Assembly (NCBI RefSeq): GCF_013373065.1
Contig: NZ_JABXIN010000020.1
Span: 16,223-80,222, forward strand
Direction: 5' to 3'
Origin: Algoriphagus sp.
GTDB taxonomy: Bacteria; Bacteroidota; Bacteroidia; Cytophagales; Cyclobacteriaceae
Length of the DNA: 64,000 bases
The notes below the pieces were generated by a model. The model saw only the letters and a list, made by a program, of their open reading frames with translations. It was not told the DNA's origin and made no database searches. The translations under genes and the position numbers were made by a program. This document shows, in pieces, positions 62,322 to 64,000 of the stretch. Within the stretch, counting starts at the first letter, position 1; each line of letters begins with the position of its first letter.

Positions 62322-62530
62322 GACTCTCTTTATTTTTTTATTTACCCGTTTAGGGGCGGCTACTTCAAAATTATTCTGCTTGCAATAAAAGAATTGAGTT
62401 AACTGATTTTTGTCATTCTTACTAAAAAATCCCCCTAAATCAAGTCAAAGAAAGATTGAATTTCGTTTAGGTAAGAGGGAGATTCTATTCTCAATATTCT
62501 TGATTTTCAAACTTTTAAAATCCAATCGCT

Positions 62531-63283
62531 ATGAAAACTCTCGAAAATAAAGTAGCAATCATTACAGGTGCGGCTTCTGGAATCGGAAAGGCTGCTGCGT
62601 TTTTATTCTCCAAAGAAGGAGCAAAAGTGGTGGTGTCTGATATCGATGAAAAGCTAGGCGAAGAAGTCGTTGAAGAACTCATTAAACAGGGTGGTGATTC
62701 CTTTTTCTTTAAGGCAGACACCTCAAAACCTGAAGATAATGAAGCCTTGGTTGCAGCTACTGTGAAGAAGTATGGGAAATTAGATATTGCCGTTAACAAT
62801 GCAGGAATCGGAGGGCCATTAGCCGAAACAGAGGATTATCCATTGGAAGGCTGGCAAAAGGTAATCGGAGTAAACCTGTCCGGAGTCTTTTATGGAATGC
62901 ATTATCAACTCCCTGCTATGGAAAAAAATGGGGGTGGTGTGATTGTCAATATCGCTTCGATCTTAGGAATGGTGGGTACCCGGATGGCGCCGGCATATGT
63001 TGCTGCAAAACATGGAGTAGTAGGCTTAACCAAAACAACAGCTTTGGAATATGGAACTAAAAATATTCGGGTCAATTCCGTAGGACCTGGATATATTCTT
63101 ACGCCTTTGCTCACCAAAAATCTTGATGAGGAGTCCATAAAAGCGGTTGAGTCATTGCATCCCATCGGTAGACTCGGAAAAGCCGAAGAAGTCGCAGAAT
63201 TGATTTTGTGGTTAAGTTCTCCAAAATCTTCCTTTGTGACAGGCTCTTATTATGCGATCGATGGAGGGTATTTGGCTCAATAA
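62531..63283 (+). CDS. SDR family oxidoreductase
   Basis: 250 aa classical short-chain dehydrogenase. Cofactor motif TGAASGIGKAAA, VNNAGIGG, the catalytic Ser in NIASILGMVG, Tyr/Lys in YVAAKHGVVG and the C-terminal FVTGSYYAIDGGYLAQ. NAD(P)-dependent oxidation or reduction of an unidentified substrate; the DIDE after beta-2 suggests preference for NAD. It is alone with a terminator shared with the cold-shock cluster. Confidence 0.92.
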   Translation: MKTLENKVAIITGAASGIGKAAAFLFSKEGAKVVVSDIDEKLGEEVVEELIKQGGDSFFFKADTSKPEDNEALVAATVKKYGKLDIAVNNAGIGGPLAETEDYPLEGWQKVIGVNLSGVFYGMHYQLPAMEKNGGGVIVNIASILGMVGTRMAPAYVAAKHGVVGLTKTTALEYGTKNIRVNSVGPGYILTPLLTKNLDEESIKAVESLHPIGRLGKAEEVAELILWLSSPKSSFVTGSYYAIDGGYLAQ

Positions 63284-63310
63284 CCCAGAGCACTGGAAAG
63301 GTTGAGGCAT

Positions 63311-63348
63311 AAAAAAAGGTGGAATAGAAATTCCACCTTTGATTTTTT
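63311..63348. terminator. Bidirectional terminator between the SDR and cold-shock genes
   Basis: AAAGGTGGAAT-AGA-ATTCCACCTTT stem flanked by A7 and GATTTTTT. Confidence 0.8.
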
Positions 63349-63365
63349 ATGAAAAGGAGCGGAGA

Positions 63366-63560
63366 TTATCCTACTACCTTCACATTAACTGCGTTGATTC
63401 CTTTTTTACCCTGAACGGTGTCATATGTTACTTTGTCGTTTTGACGGATTTCATCGACAAGACCTGTGATGTGAACAAACACATCTTCTGTGTTGTCTGC
63501 TGGAGTAATAAATCCAAATCCTTTGGACTCATTAAAGAATTTTACTGTTCCTTCGTTCAT
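63366..63560 (-). CDS. Cold-shock domain protein (copy 1 of a tandem array)
   Basis: 64 aa from the ATG at 63560; the track start at 63596 adds 12 residues not shared with the neighbouring copy. Single CSD with RNP1 KGFGFIT and RNP2 DVFVHIT, which bind single-stranded RNA and DNA. It differs from copy 2 at five positions only. A hairpin GGGCTTCACAGCCC lies 17-30 nt upstream of the ATG in the message. Genes of the array are 50-55 nt apart and on one strand. Confidence 0.95.
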   Translation of the reverse strand: MNEGTVKFFNESKGFGFITPADNTEDVFVHITGLVDEIRQNDKVTYDTVQGKKGINAVNVKVVG

Positions 63561-63611
63561 AATATTTTGAATTGATGGGCTGTGAAGCCCGGCCAAATCA
63601 AGTAATAGGGA

Positions 63612-63806
63612 TTAACCGATTACTTTTACATTGACTGCGTTGATTCCTTTTTTACCCTGAACCGTGTCATACGTTACTTTGTCATTTTGACGGATTTCGT
63701 CGACAAGACCTGTGATGTGAACGAATATATCTTCGCTGTTGTCAGATGGGGTAATGAATCCAAATCCTTTGGAGTCATTAAAGAATTTTACTGTTCCTTC
63801 ATTCAT
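63612..63806 (-). CDS. Cold-shock domain protein (copy 2)
   Basis: 64 aa, single CSD with KGFGFIT and DIFVHIT. It is almost identical to copy 1 (differences such as Asp for Glu11, Ser for Ala21, Ile for Val63). Binding single-stranded nucleic acids as an RNA chaperone is expected. It lies between the other two copies on the same strand; the 51 nt before copy 1 holds no terminator, so they may be read together. Confidence 0.95.
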   Translation of the reverse strand: MNEGTVKFFNDSKGFGFITPSDNSEDIFVHITGLVDEIRQNDKVTYDTVQGKKGINAVNVKVIG

Positions 63807-63861
63807 GATTTTTTGATTTTGAAGCTTTTAACTTTGAGTTGATAAGTATAGGAAGACAGGA

Positions 63862-64000
63862 TTACCCAACCACCTTCACATTTACTGCGTTGATTCCTTT
63901 TTTACCTTGAACCAAATTATAGGTAACCTTGTCATTTTGACGAATTTCATCTACTAAACCGCTGAAATGTACGAATACATCTTCGCTGTTGTCAGATGGG
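63862..64000 (-). CDS. Cold-shock domain protein (copy 3, C-terminal part; cut by window edge)
   Basis: Absent from the ORF track. The last 45 residues and the stop (TAA at 63864-63862) are in the window: PSDNSEDVFVHFSG, then LVDEIRQNDKVTYNLVQGKKG. It matches copies 1 and 2 except HFSG for HITG and YNLVQG for YDTVQG, so it is a third, slightly more diverged member of the tandem array. The N-terminal KGFGFIT region would lie just past base 64000. Confidence 0.92.
   Translation of the reverse strand, partial: PSDNSEDVFVHFSGLVDEIRQNDKVTYNLVQGKKGINAVNVKVVG

Noticed and set aside
63577-63590. Hairpin GGGCTGTGAAGCCC in the copy 1 cold-shock leader as a terminator
   Set aside because: No U-tract follows on either strand; at most it is a leader structure.

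Overview
The window reads as a chromosomal segment of a Bacteroidota bacterium, most likely order Cytophagales and close to Algoriphagus/Cyclobacteriaceae. That placement is an inference. It rests on the bifunctional DAHP synthase/chorismate mutase (type II arrangement), on DUF3078, DUF6992 and TIGR02757/DUF2400 proteins, on GlsA/GlsB-like aminolipid acyltransferases, on lipoproteins with acidic residues after the lipobox cysteine, on few Shine-Dalgarno sequences, and on several TAnnTTTG (-7) promoter motifs. No IS element, phage, CRISPR array or rRNA was seen.

Layout. 1-3.1 kb: aromatic amino-acid entry genes on the minus strand (partial aroB and two DAHP synthase/chorismate mutase paralogues). 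The first paralogue is preceded by a complete Phe/Tyr attenuator: promoter, 31-aa leader peptide with a run of Tyr/Phe codons, antiterminator and terminator. 3.1-13.6 kb: proline dehydrogenase, lysS, a NYN-LOTUS protein, a dienelactone hydrolase, an orphan Pycsar-type membrane effector, msrB, a penicillin acylase, a class III aminotransferase and an rRNA methyltransferase. 13.9-25.5 kb: a GlsA/GlsB-like acyltransferase pair with a CoA-binding protein in an overlapping operon, then gyrB, ppk1, a DUF202/DUF3078 pair, sucC with tRNA-Arg(TCG) 8 nt behind it, a LolD-like ATPase, bcp and an EamA transporter.

25.5-31.5 kb is the most accessory-looking part. It holds a lipoprotein and a secreted TPR-CHAT (caspase-like) protein on the plus strand, convergent with a sigma-70 factor, a membrane anti-sigma-like protein and an acidic lipoprotein on the minus strand. 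31.6-43 kb is metabolic: pncB/pncA-type NAD salvage, a thioesterase, an ADP-ribosylglycohydrolase lipoprotein with an APH-fold kinase, acyl-CoA dehydrogenase and acyl-CoA ligase, a solitary arginine deiminase and ilvE. 43-50 kb is a compact minus-strand run: truncated haemoglobin, plsC, gatC, a 926-aa membrane-TPR protein, a MacB-type ATPase, PduO-type adenosyltransferase, then ilvE. A NfeD protease lies just upstream.

50-64 kb: a three-LysM protein, several envelope proteins of unknown function, a tight esterase / M17 aminopeptidase / ATP-grasp operon, aceK, a NUDIX hydrolase, a DUF819 transporter with a small [2Fe-2S] protein, an SDR, and three tandem cold-shock genes, the last cut by the window edge.

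The strongest new-looking signals are the Phe/Tyr attenuator at 1428-1615, the CHAT/sigma island, the orphan Pycsar effector, the esterase-aminopeptidase-ATP-grasp operon, two candidate small RNAs in gene-free gaps (about 21754-21822 and 59289-59366), and a 52-nt double-stem palindrome at 41870-41921. All functional calls come from reading motifs in the sequence; no database search was run.
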